Shown one piece after another: positions 1-6,271 of a stretch of DNA of 35,150 nt (the first letter of the stretch is position 1; the number at the start of each line of letters is the position of its first letter). Made by a program: the position numbers and the translations under genes. The DNA is from CAYMRL01 sp964473205 (lineage in GTDB: Bacteria > Deinococcota > Deinococci > Deinococcales > Trueperaceae). Where the stretch lies: contig CAYYOK010000024.1 of assembly GCA_964473205.1 (NCBI GenBank), positions 1 through 35,150 on the forward strand. The letters run 5' to 3'. The notes under the pieces are model-generated. The model saw only the letters and a program-made list of their open reading frames with translations, had not been told where the DNA came from and searched no databases.

Positions 1-175
1 AGGCCGCGGTCTTGCCGGTGCCGGTCTGGGCGAGACCCAGCACGTGCCGGCCCCTGAGGGCCTCGGCGATCGTCTGCTGTTGGATGGGAGTCGGGACCGT
101 GTAGCCGGCGTTCCGCACGCCCGCCATCACACGGCGGTCCAGTTCGAAGGCATCGAACGATGCTTCAGTCTTCAT
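1..175 (-). CDS. DEAD-box ATP-dependent RNA helicase, N-terminal fragment
   Basis: The reverse strand from 175 reads MKTEASFDAFELDRRVMAG and continues off the left edge after 58 codons. Visible are the Q motif (GYTVPTPIQQQTI, about residues 25-37) and Walker A/motif I (AQTGTGKTA, about 49-57), which together define the DEAD-box family. Such enzymes unwind short RNA duplexes with ATP in ribosome assembly and mRNA turnover. The ATG at 175 is preceded by AAGGAAGG at a usable distance. The gene is cut by the window edge, so the DEAD box itself and the C-terminal domain are not seen and the paralogue cannot be named. Confidence 0.9.
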   Translation of the reverse strand, partial: MKTEASFDAFELDRRVMAGVRNAGYTVPTPIQQQTIAEALRGRHVLGLAQTGTGKTAA

Positions 176-220
176 TGAGTCTTGTTCCTTCCTTGGCCAA
201 CCACCAGCCAAGGACCTGCT

Positions 221-249
221 TGACGCTAGCGGGAAGCGTCAGGAGTATA
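221..249 (-). promoter_or_regulatory. Probable promoter -10 and inverted repeat upstream of the helicase gene
   Basis: On the minus strand a TATACT hexamer (244-249) lies about 70 bases before the helicase ATG. No good -35 is seen. Directly downstream is a perfect 7-bp inverted repeat, TGACGCT at 221-227 and AGCGTCA at 235-241 with a 7-base gap. It would sit at the start of the 5' leader, either as an operator or as an RNA hairpin. The rest of 176-426 shows nothing else recognisable. Confidence 0.4.
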
Positions 250-426
250 CGACGGCGAAGGCTACCTGACTGTCGCGCTGTCGGCACCCCCTCGCGAGCC
301 GCCCCTGGTACTTGCTGTTGGTGCGGAGCTCTCCGGCCCCGGTCGCCTCGATCGGGCAGGAGAGCGGATACTGTGAGATCACCGCCCTGCACGAGGCCGG
401 GGGGCCATCCGGTCCTTGGAGTCGTC

Positions 427-984
427 ATGCGCCCATTGATCCTCCGACACAGCCTGTCCCTTGACGGGTACGCCGCAGCACCCGCGGGCGTACGCGACGA
501 CTTCTTCCTCGAGTACGACGAGGACGAGGAGTTCGTCGCGCACATGGCCACCGTGCTCGGCTCGGCCGGTGTCCACGCGATGGGCGCCCGCACCTACCGC
601 GACATGGCCGGGTACTGGCCGTTCCAGAAGGGGCCCGAGGCCGACGCGATGAACGGCATCCCCAAGGTCGTCTTCTCTCGTTCGCCGATCGACACCCCGT
701 GGGCGACGACGACCGTCTGCTCCGGGGACCTGGCCACTGAGGTTGCCAGGTTGAAGGCCCAGGACGGTCGCCCGATCCTCGCGCACGGCGGCGTGCGATT
801 CGCCCAGGCGCTCGTCCGCGCGGACCTCGTCGACGAGTACCACCTGCTGGTCAGCCCCTTCGCCCACGGCGGCGGCAGTCCGCTGTTCACCGAGCTCACC
901 AGGTTGCAGCTGATCGACGTCAAGTCATTCCCCAGGGGCAATCTCGCCTTGACCTACTCGCGTCCGGACGCAGCCTCTTCCTGA
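427..984 (+). CDS. RibD C-terminal/dihydrofolate reductase-fold family protein
   Basis: This 185-residue protein starts MRPLILRHSLSLDGYAA and has the signature of the RibD C-terminal/DHFR-like family: an N-terminal strand with SLDGY, a central MGARTYRDM helix start and a late GGVRFAQALVRADLVDEY segment followed by PLF. Members are NADPH-dependent reductases, mostly of unknown substrate. It is a single-domain protein lacking the RibD deaminase domain, so it is unlikely to be the riboflavin enzyme itself. ATG 427 was chosen because homology begins there and GGAG lies at 417-420. The open frame runs further upstream to 160, but that part is Arg/Pro-rich and unlike the family. Confidence 0.8.
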   Translation: MRPLILRHSLSLDGYAAAPAGVRDDFFLEYDEDEEFVAHMATVLGSAGVHAMGARTYRDMAGYWPFQKGPEADAMNGIPKVVFSRSPIDTPWATTTVCSGDLATEVARLKAQDGRPILAHGGVRFAQALVRADLVDEYHLLVSPFAHGGGSPLFTELTRLQLIDVKSFPRGNLALTYSRPDAASS

Positions 985-1007
985 GGTGCAGTAGAGGGCC
1001 TCCGCCC

Positions 1008-1065
1008 TTGAGCCCTCTTGGGCCTTTCGTGCTATGCTTCTGCGGCTGTCGGCTCGCAAGAGCCG
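1008..1065 (+). promoter_or_regulatory. rpsT promoter and 5' leader hairpin
   Basis: A promoter-like pair, TTGAGC (1008-1013) and extended -10 TGC-TATGCT (1030-1038), lies with a 19-base spacer ahead of rpsT. Just downstream, CGGCTC (1050-1055), GCAA and GAGCCG (1060-1065) form a perfect 6-bp hairpin capped by a GNRA tetraloop. The leader to the rpsT start is about 100 bases. S20 is known to repress its own synthesis in Escherichia coli; a similar role for this hairpin is only an inference. Confidence 0.45.
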
Positions 1066-1147
1066 CGAGAAACCGCACCTACCGTGATCATCGGGGCATG
1101 GCGAGGGCCGTCTCCGTGGCAAGCGGCACAAGTAACGAGGAGAGAGA

Positions 1148-1420
1148 ATGGCTCGCAACCCGTCCGCGATGAAGTACCACCGCCAGTCCGAGAAGCGGCG
1201 TCTCGCCAACCGGGCTCGCAGGAGCACCATCCGCACCTTCACCAAGAAGGCAGTCGCCGCCGCCGAGGCCGGTGACGCCGAAGGCGCCGCCAAGTTCCAG
1301 AAGGTCGTCCAGTCGCTCGTCGACAAGGCCGGCAAGGGCTCGCTGTTCCACAAGAACACCATCGCTCGCAAGAAGTCGCGCCTCGCCAAGCGCCTCAACG
1401 CCGCGCAGAGCGCGAGCTAG
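1148..1420 (+). CDS. rpsT: 30S ribosomal protein S20
   Basis: The 90-residue basic protein begins MARNPSAMKYHRQSEKRRLA and has the full S20 pattern: a Lys/Arg-rich N-terminus, NRARRSTIRTFTKKA, and the C-terminal GSLFHKNTIARKKSRLAKRLN helix. S20 binds 16S rRNA early in assembly of the 30S subunit. Length matches the family (about 85-95 residues). A strong ribosome-binding site (GAGGAG) precedes the ATG. It stands alone as a short unit with its own promoter, followed 57 bases later by dodecin. Confidence 0.97.
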   Translation: MARNPSAMKYHRQSEKRRLANRARRSTIRTFTKKAVAAAEAGDAEGAAKFQKVVQSLVDKAGKGSLFHKNTIARKKSRLAKRLNAAQSAS

Positions 1421-1477
1421 CTCACGCCTAGCTAACGGCCGTCGCCTACGGTTGGCCCATACGGAAGGGAGCCGATC

Positions 1478-1684
1478 ATGGGCATCCACAAGGTCATCGA
1501 GGTGCTGGCGCAATCGGAGTCCGGCTGGGAGGATGCGGCCAGGAAGGCCGTCGAGCAGGCCAGCCGGACCGTCAGGAACATCAAGTCGCTCTACGTCAAG
1601 GAGATGCAGGCAGTGGTGGAGAGCGATCGCATCACCCACTACCGCATCAACGCCAAGATCACCTTCGAGGTCAGCGACGAGTAG
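1478..1684 (+). CDS. Dodecin family flavin-binding protein
   Basis: The 68-residue protein MGIHKVIEVLAQSESGWEDA matches dodecin over its full length: a beta strand, the SxxSWEDAAR-like helix, a VRNIKSLYVKEMQAVVE strand with the Trp-less flavin pocket region, and a final strand of YRINAKITFEVS. Dodecins assemble into dodecamers that store or buffer flavins or coenzyme A in the cytosol. AAGGGAG precedes the ATG. It is transcribed in the same direction as rpsT but has a 57-base gap, so co-transcription is possible but not shown. Confidence 0.93.
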   Translation: MGIHKVIEVLAQSESGWEDAARKAVEQASRTVRNIKSLYVKEMQAVVESDRITHYRINAKITFEVSDE

Positions 1685-1715
1685 CAGGTGAGTAGCAGGT
1701 ATGTGGCCGAGTCGC

Positions 1716-2465
1716 CTAGAGCCCGGCTAGCGCCTTGGCCTGCTCCAAGGCCGCGTCGAACATCGCTGGGGTGAGGCGGCCCGTGTTGGTGTTCTGCAAG
1801 CTGACGTGGAACGCGTCGACCATCGGCAGGGCTCCCGCGGCATTTGCGCCTGGGACGGCGTCGAACCGGTGGACGGCGCCGTGCCCGAACGGGTAAGCGC
1901 TGGCCTTGAGCGCGGCGCCCCTGTCCCGGTACAGCTTGAGCAGCGCGTCGTGAGCGATCCTCCCGAGCGCTAGGTAGACCCGAGCCTCTGCCATCGCGTC
2001 CAGGTCCCTTACCAGCCACTCGCGGCAGTTCGCCAGCTCCTCGGGCGTCGGCTTGTTCGCCGGTGGCACGCAACGCGCCGAGGCGGTTATCCAGATGCCC
2101 CTGAGCTTCATGCCGTCGTCGCGCGAGGTCGCCTCGCTCTGGCTGGCCAGACCCGCCCGGTGGAGCGCGGCGTAGAGGAAGCGGCCGGAGCCGTCGCCCG
2201 TGAACATGCGACCTGTGCGGTTGCTGCCGTGCGCGCCGGGAGCGAGCCCGACCAGCACGATACGAGCCCGCGGGTCGCCGAAGCCCGGCACCGGGGCGCC
2301 CCAGTAGTACTGGTCGCGGTAGGCGCGGCGCTTGACTCGCGCGATCGCCTGACGGTGCTCGGCCAGGCGCGGGCAGCGCGCGCAATGGGCCAGCTCGTAG
2401 GGGTAGGGATCGTAGGTCTCGGCTGCCAGGGTCTCGACCCGGGTCGCCTGAGGATCGGTGAGCAC
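1716..2465 (-). CDS. Uracil-DNA glycosylase, family 5 (UDGb) type
   Basis: This 249-residue protein removes uracil from DNA as the first step of base excision repair. Motif 1 is GLAPGAHGSNRTGRMFTGDG (from residue 73) and motif 2 is HVSLQNTNTGR (from residue 220), both typical of family 5. Four cysteines at 28, 31, 132 and 147 fit the 4Fe-4S cluster ligands of families 4 and 5. Motif 1 has Ala-Pro-Gly-Ala where family 4 has Ala-Pro-Gly-Glu, which favours family 5. The start is GTG at 2465. It is divergent from trmJ with only 32 bases between, and a TAGAGT hexamer lies five bases ahead of the GTG. Confidence 0.9.
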   Translation of the reverse strand: MLTDPQATRVETLAAETYDPYPYELAHCARCPRLAEHRQAIARVKRRAYRDQYYWGAPVPGFGDPRARIVLVGLAPGAHGSNRTGRMFTGDGSGRFLYAALHRAGLASQSEATSRDDGMKLRGIWITASARCVPPANKPTPEELANCREWLVRDLDAMAEARVYLALGRIAHDALLKLYRDRGAALKASAYPFGHGAVHRFDAVPGANAAGALPMVDAFHVSLQNTNTGRLTPAMFDAALEQAKALAGL

Positions 2466-2470
2466 GCTCG

Positions 2471-2489
2471 ACTCTAACGCTGTTACGCT
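2471..2489. promoter_or_regulatory. Back-to-back -10 elements for leaderless udg and trmJ
   Basis: The 32-base gap between the divergent genes holds TAGAGT on the minus strand (2471-2476), five bases before the glycosylase GTG, and TACGCT on the plus strand (2484-2489), eight bases before the trmJ ATG. Both fit the TANNNT form with transcription starting at or next to the start codon, as is common in Deinococcota. Any -35 contacts would fall within the opposite gene. Confidence 0.5.
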
Positions 2490-2497
2490 TCAAGGCG

Positions 2498-3241
2498 ATG
2501 TCAGGCCCACGCATCGTCCTGCTGCGCACCAAGGAGTCGGCCAACGTCGGCGCCGCAGCCAGGGCGATGCTCAACTTCGGCCTCACCGACCTATGGCTCG
2601 TGGCGCCGCGCTGCCAGATCGATCACCGCTCGTACGCGCTGGCCTCGCACGCCGGCGAGGTGCTTCGGGGCGCCAAGGTCGTGGCCTCGCTGGACGATGC
2701 CCTGGTGGGCATCAGCTTGGTGGCGGGAACCAGCGCTCGTGACCGCGCCGCCGACAACTACCGGGTCGTCACGCCGCGGGAGGCGGGGCCGCTGCTCGAC
2801 GAGAGCAGCGCCGTCCTGTTCGGCCCCGAGGACCACGGTCTCGCCAACGAGGAGCTGACCCGCTGCCAGCTCCAGGTCAAGGTGCCGACGGGGGAGTTCG
2901 CGTCTCTGAACCTCGCTCAGGCGGTGCTGCTGGTCGCCTACGAGCGGTTGGTGGCGAGCTCGTCCGACGAGGTCGCCGAGGCCGGCCGCCTGCCTGGCCG
3001 GTCAGCGACTCGCGACCAGCTCGAGGGCTTCTACGCTCAGCTCGAGAGGGAGCTGCTCCACATCGGTTACACCGACGAGAACCGCGCCCCGGGCGTGATG
3101 CGTCTGTTCCGCGGCCTGCTCGACCGCGCCGAGATCGACGCTCACGAGCTCGCGGCGCTGCGCGGCCTGGCGGCGCAGCTGCGCTGGGCCGCCGACCAGC
3201 CGCCCGAGCGGGTGCCGGGCAACCGTCGGGAGTCTACTTGA
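2498..3241 (+). CDS. SpoU/TrmH-family RNA 2'-O-methyltransferase, TrmJ-like
   Basis: The 247-residue protein has the SPOUT-class motifs in order: KESANVGAAARAMLNFG (residues 12-28, motif 1), VLFGPEDHGLANEEL (about 106-120, motif 2) and SLNLAQAVLLVAYE (about 137-150, motif 3), which form the knotted S-adenosylmethionine site. The following helical tail ending around residue 230 matches TrmJ, which methylates the ribose at position 32 of tRNA; a different tRNA or rRNA target cannot be excluded. Length fits TrmJ (about 240-250). A leaderless transcript is likely. The tail is next to the palindromic repeat array at 3288. Confidence 0.87.
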   Translation: MSGPRIVLLRTKESANVGAAARAMLNFGLTDLWLVAPRCQIDHRSYALASHAGEVLRGAKVVASLDDALVGISLVAGTSARDRAADNYRVVTPREAGPLLDESSAVLFGPEDHGLANEELTRCQLQVKVPTGEFASLNLAQAVLLVAYERLVASSSDEVAEAGRLPGRSATRDQLEGFYAQLERELLHIGYTDENRAPGVMRLFRGLLDRAEIDAHELAALRGLAAQLRWAADQPPERVPGNRREST

Positions 3242-3287
3242 GCCGATGCGGGGCGGGGGGGGCAGGACGGGGTATCCGCTTCTGGGA

Positions 3288-3445
3288 ACCCCTAGACTAG
3301 GCATTTGCCTAGGTTAGGGGTACGGCGGAGAGGCCCTCTATTGCTCCGACCCCTGGACTGGCATTTGCCTAGGGTAGAGGGGTACGGCGGAGCGACCCCC
3401 CTATTGCTCCGACCCCTACTCTAGGCAAGAGCCTAGGTCAGGGGT
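3288..3445. repeat. Tandem array of a ~60-bp palindromic repeat (2.5 copies)
   Basis: Three copies start at 3288 (61 bp), 3349 (63 bp) and 3412 (34-bp partial copy). Each begins with an imperfect hairpin of the type CCCCTAGACTAGGCA-TT-TGCCTAGGTTAGGGG; copies 1 and 3 keep a 14-15-bp stem while base identities and the loop (ATTT versus AAGA) change. Copies 1 and 2 also carry a second hairpin based on CGGAG and CTCCG, joined by a TATTG segment. The array lies between the converging ends of trmJ and the dinB-like gene, so it could stop transcription from both sides. It lacks spacers of unique sequence and is not a CRISPR. Confidence 0.85.
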
Positions 3446-3490
3446 CGCCAGATACGAACACTGCCCCTGGACCGCCGAAACCAACCGAGA

Positions 3491-3982
3491 TCAGACGACG
3501 AGCTTGCGCAGCTGCCTGATGGCTCCCAGGTGGTAGGCGAGGTGGCCGTAGGTCGCGAACGCGCCGTTCAGCGACCCGACCACGCTCCAGTCTTGCAGGG
3601 TGGCGATGTTGCGCAGCAGCGTCTCGCCCTCGGTGCGCAGCGCGTCGCGCAGGGCGTTCCAAGCCTGGTCGTCGACGGTCCTTACCTTCCAGCTCGCCGA
3701 CCAGTCGGAGGTCGGCTCCTCGCCCGCGAAGTAGTCGTTGGCCAGCCTCAGGGCCCAGCGCTCGTGCTCCACATGAGCCGCGATGGTGATGCCACCGATC
3801 TCGCGGGACGCCTGCTCGGCGCTCAGGTCCGCGACGCTGCCGTTGATGCCGCCTTCGGGGCCGCCGGTTGTCACCCAAGTCGGCTGCCCCTTCGGCTCGC
3901 CCTCGAGGAGCTCGCGCATGCGCTCAAGGAAGACGCCGTTGATGCTGCCGGCTAGCTCTGCTGCTGTCGCTTGGTTGCTCAT
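3491..3982 (-). CDS. DinB-like four-helix protein
   Basis: The 163-residue protein starts MSNQATAAELAGSINGVFLE and has the DinB-type metal-site histidines: H70 or H73 in HVEHERW and H147/H151 in GHLAYHLGAIRQL. DinB/YfiT-like proteins are cytosolic four-helix bundles that bind a divalent metal; many act as thiol-dependent transferases, others are unknown. Two ATGs lie in tandem; the second (3982) was chosen because GGAGG lies five bases ahead of it but only two bases ahead of the first. It is divergent from a WYL regulator, a pairing often seen for DinB proteins, and probably controlled by it. Confidence 0.82.
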   Translation of the reverse strand: MSNQATAAELAGSINGVFLERMRELLEGEPKGQPTWVTTGGPEGGINGSVADLSAEQASREIGGITIAAHVEHERWALRLANDYFAGEEPTSDWSASWKVRTVDDQAWNALRDALRTEGETLLRNIATLQDWSVVGSLNGAFATYGHLAYHLGAIRQLRKLVV

Positions 3983-4049
3983 CATCGCCTCCGCGTCGTA
4001 CCGGGGCGCCGCCGACGCTCTGGGCCGGGTCGTCGCCCTCTAGACGCAG

Positions 4050-4097
4050 AGCCTAGACCGATAACATGACAGCTTCTGTCCGTTTTCGGTCTAGGCT
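4050..4097. promoter_or_regulatory. Nested inverted-repeat operator between dinB-like and WYL genes
   Basis: An outer perfect 12-bp inverted repeat, AGCCTAGACCGA (4050-4061) and TCGGTCTAGGCT (4086-4097), encloses an inner one, GACAG-ctt-CTGTC (4068-4080). The right outer arm contains TAGGCT (4092-4097), which fits a -10 element six bases before the WYL gene's ATG, implying a leaderless transcript and repression when the site is filled. The arrangement fits binding by the adjacent WYL regulator, with control of both divergent genes; this is inference from position. Confidence 0.65.
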
Positions 4098-4103
4098 GAG
4101 CGC

Positions 4104-5072
4104 ATGTCGAGCAGCATCCCGAAGCGGCTGTTCCGGCTCGTCGAGGAGCTGCAGGGGAGGGGGCGCGTCACGGCGGCCGAGCTGGCCGGTCGCCTGGGCG
4201 TGAGCGAACGGACCGTCAGGCGCGACCTGAGCCGCCTGCAGGAGCTCGACCTGACGGTCGAGGCTTGGCCGGGTCGCTCGGGAGGGCTGAGCCTGGCTGC
4301 GGGCGCGCTGCTGCCGGCTCTGCGCTTCACCGACGACGAGCTGCTCGCCCTCGTCCTCGCGCTGGGACGCTCGGCCGAGGCCGGCGGCGATTCGCTCGAG
4401 CGCGCGGCCGCCAGCGCGCTCAGGAGATTGGACGCGGTCCTCTCGCCCGAGACCCGTGCCAGGGTGATGGCGCTGACGGGCGCAGTGACGAGCGGATCGG
4501 CCTCACCCGAGTACCTCGTGCCAGCCCCCGTCGAGTACGTGCTGCGGCTGGCTGAGGCCGTCCACGGCATGCGGCAGGTGCAGCTCAGCTACGACAGCCG
4601 CGGCGAGATGACGCGACGCTCCGTCGACCCGTACGGCCTCGCTCGCATCGGCGCCTGGTACCTGGTCGGCTACTGCCATCTGCGCGAAGACCTGCGCACC
4701 TTCCGCCTCGACCGCATGCGGGAGGTCAGGCTGACCGAGGGACGGTTCGAGCGCCCGGCCGGGTTCGACGCCTTCAAGGCGGTGGCGGAGGCGATCGCCA
4801 TGGCGCCCGGCCACGGCGAGGTCGTGTGCACCGCCTGGCTCGACACCGACCTGCAGAGCGCCAGCCGGATGGTCCCGCTCGCCTACGTGGTGCTGGAACC
4901 TCATGACAGAGGTGTGCGCCTGGTGACGAGGAGCCGGCCGGACGATCTGGAGCGGATCGTCATCTACCTGCTGAGGCTCCCGTGTCGCGTGCGGATCGAG
5001 GGGCCGCCTGAGCTGATCGAGGCAGCCGGGGAGGTGGCAGGGCGCGCACGGGCGCTACAAGCATCCGCCTAG
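4104..5072 (+). CDS. HTH/WYL-domain transcriptional regulator (YafY family)
   Basis: A 322-residue regulator. Residues about 8-45 form a winged helix-turn-helix (VTAAELAGRLGVSERTVRRDL), followed by a linker and a WYL domain with the signature W185-Y186-L187 in GAWYLVGYCHLRED and the downstream FRLDRM segment. The C-terminal part (about 230-320) matches the WCX extension. WYL domains sense small ligands or nucleic acids and switch DNA binding. Its gene is divergent from the dinB-like gene across a nested inverted repeat. It ends tail-to-tail with the M24 gene: the two stop codons share the CTAG at 5069-5072. Confidence 0.9.
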   Translation: MSSSIPKRLFRLVEELQGRGRVTAAELAGRLGVSERTVRRDLSRLQELDLTVEAWPGRSGGLSLAAGALLPALRFTDDELLALVLALGRSAEAGGDSLERAAASALRRLDAVLSPETRARVMALTGAVTSGSASPEYLVPAPVEYVLRLAEAVHGMRQVQLSYDSRGEMTRRSVDPYGLARIGAWYLVGYCHLREDLRTFRLDRMREVRLTEGRFERPAGFDAFKAVAEAIAMAPGHGEVVCTAWLDTDLQSASRMVPLAYVVLEPHDRGVRLVTRSRPDDLERIVIYLLRLPCRVRIEGPPELIEAAGEVAGRARALQASA

Positions 5073-6271
5073 GCCGGGATGATCACGTCCCCGATGTCGC
5101 GGGGCGTGCTCGTCAACGACCGCGGCGGCTCGCCCACGACAACGGTGTCGTCGATCCGGAAGCCGCCCAGCCCGGGCAGGTAGATGCCAGGCTCGATCGT
5201 GTACACCTCGTCCGCCAGAAGCGGCCGCTCGTTGAAGGCCATGTCGGCCGGCTGGTCGTGTCCGCGCAGGCCGATGCCGTGCCCGGCGCGGTGCAGCACC
5301 CGGTCCGCGTAGCCGTGTCGAGCGATGACCGCCAGCGCCGCCCGGTCGATGCCGGCCAGGGGGGCACTCGGCACGCAGGACGCCACCGCGGCGGCCTGAG
5401 CCTCACGGATACAGGCGTAGGCGCGGCGCTGCTCAGCCGATGCCTCGCCCACGAACAGGGTGCGCTCGTTCTCCACGCAGTAGCCGCCTAGCGAGGCGAC
5501 GATGATGTTGACGATGCCGTGGCCGCGCTCGATGCGGGCGTCGGAGCCGGCGCCGGTGCCGTGCGGCGCGGCCGAGTCGGGGCCGGTGAGGCTGAACACG
5601 CGAGCCGTCAGGTCGGCGCCGGGGAAGCGCCGCGCGCCCTCGATGCGCATGCGCAGCACCGTCTCCGCGTCCACCGCCGCGATCAGCTCTCCCGGCTTGG
5701 CCAGCTCGCGGAAGACCTGCTGACCGAAGTCGGTGAGCTGGCAGGCCAGCTGCATCAGCTCGATCTCTTCATCGCTCTTCACGGCGCGCAGGTCGGTCAG
5801 GACGGAAGGTGCCGCGACGATCCGCAGGTCCGGCAAGGCTGCCAGCACCTCGTCCAGCGCCGCCAACGAGCTGTCCAGAGCCAGGCGGCCGGCCTCCAGG
5901 CCGCGGCTGAGCAGCTTCTCCGCCACCAACTCCGCCCAGGTCGCGCGGGTCCACACTCCTGGCTCCGTCGACGGACGCTCGACGTAGAAGGTGCGGTCCT
6001 CGACCACCAGCGTGCCCCGCTCCGCGGCCATGCCGACTCCGGGGATGGAGAGCTCGTGCAACACCATGAACGGCTCGCCCCGCCGAGGGATCACCGTCAG
6101 AAAGGGCCGTTCCCACGATTCGACATCCGGTTTCCAGCCGCTCAGGTAGGCGGTGTTCTCTGGATTGCTGACCAGGTAGGCGTCGAAGCCGTTGGCAGCC
6201 AGCCAGTCGCGCAGCGCGGCGTGGCGGCCGAGGGTGGTGGCGGGCCGGATGAAGTAGCGAGCGGAGCTCAT
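5069..6271 (-). CDS. M24 family (creatinase/aminopeptidase P fold) protein with altered metal ligands
   Basis: A 400-residue two-domain protein: a creatinase-type N-domain (1-160, with AYLVSNPENTAYLSGW) and a pita-bread domain (165-400). Of the five metal ligands usual in aminopeptidase P, H331 (AGHGIGLRGHD) and E360 (YTIEPGIY) are present, but the first Asp is replaced (N255/I256), the second is E267 in YCVENERT, and the last Glu is D374 in FRIDDTV. It may be a peptidase with a changed metal centre or a creatinase/ectoine-hydrolase-like hydrolase. ATG 6271 overlaps the M81 stop by four bases (ATGA); the longer open frame upstream is not coding. It is the last gene of the importer operon. Confidence 0.85.
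   Translation of the reverse strand: MSSARYFIRPATTLGRHAALRDWLAANGFDAYLVSNPENTAYLSGWKPDVESWERPFLTVIPRRGEPFMVLHELSIPGVGMAAERGTLVVEDRTFYVERPSTEPGVWTRATWAELVAEKLLSRGLEAGRLALDSSLAALDEVLAALPDLRIVAAPSVLTDLRAVKSDEEIELMQLACQLTDFGQQVFRELAKPGELIAAVDAETVLRMRIEGARRFPGADLTARVFSLTGPDSAAPHGTGAGSDARIERGHGIVNIIVASLGGYCVENERTLFVGEASAEQRRAYACIREAQAAAVASCVPSAPLAGIDRAALAVIARHGYADRVLHRAGHGIGLRGHDQPADMAFNERPLLADEVYTIEPGIYLPGLGGFRIDDTVVVGEPPRSLTSTPRDIGDVIIPA

Noticed and set aside
160..426. N-terminal extension of the RibD-C-like protein
   Set aside because: The extension is Arg/Pro-rich without family similarity, and a ribosome-binding site and homology both mark ATG 427.
1414..1423. GAGCTAGCTC palindrome over the rpsT stop codon as terminator
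   Set aside because: A 10-base palindrome without loop cannot form a stable hairpin and has no T-run.
3288..3445. CRISPR-like array
   Set aside because: The units are themselves palindromic, differ between copies and leave no unique spacers; no cas genes are nearby.
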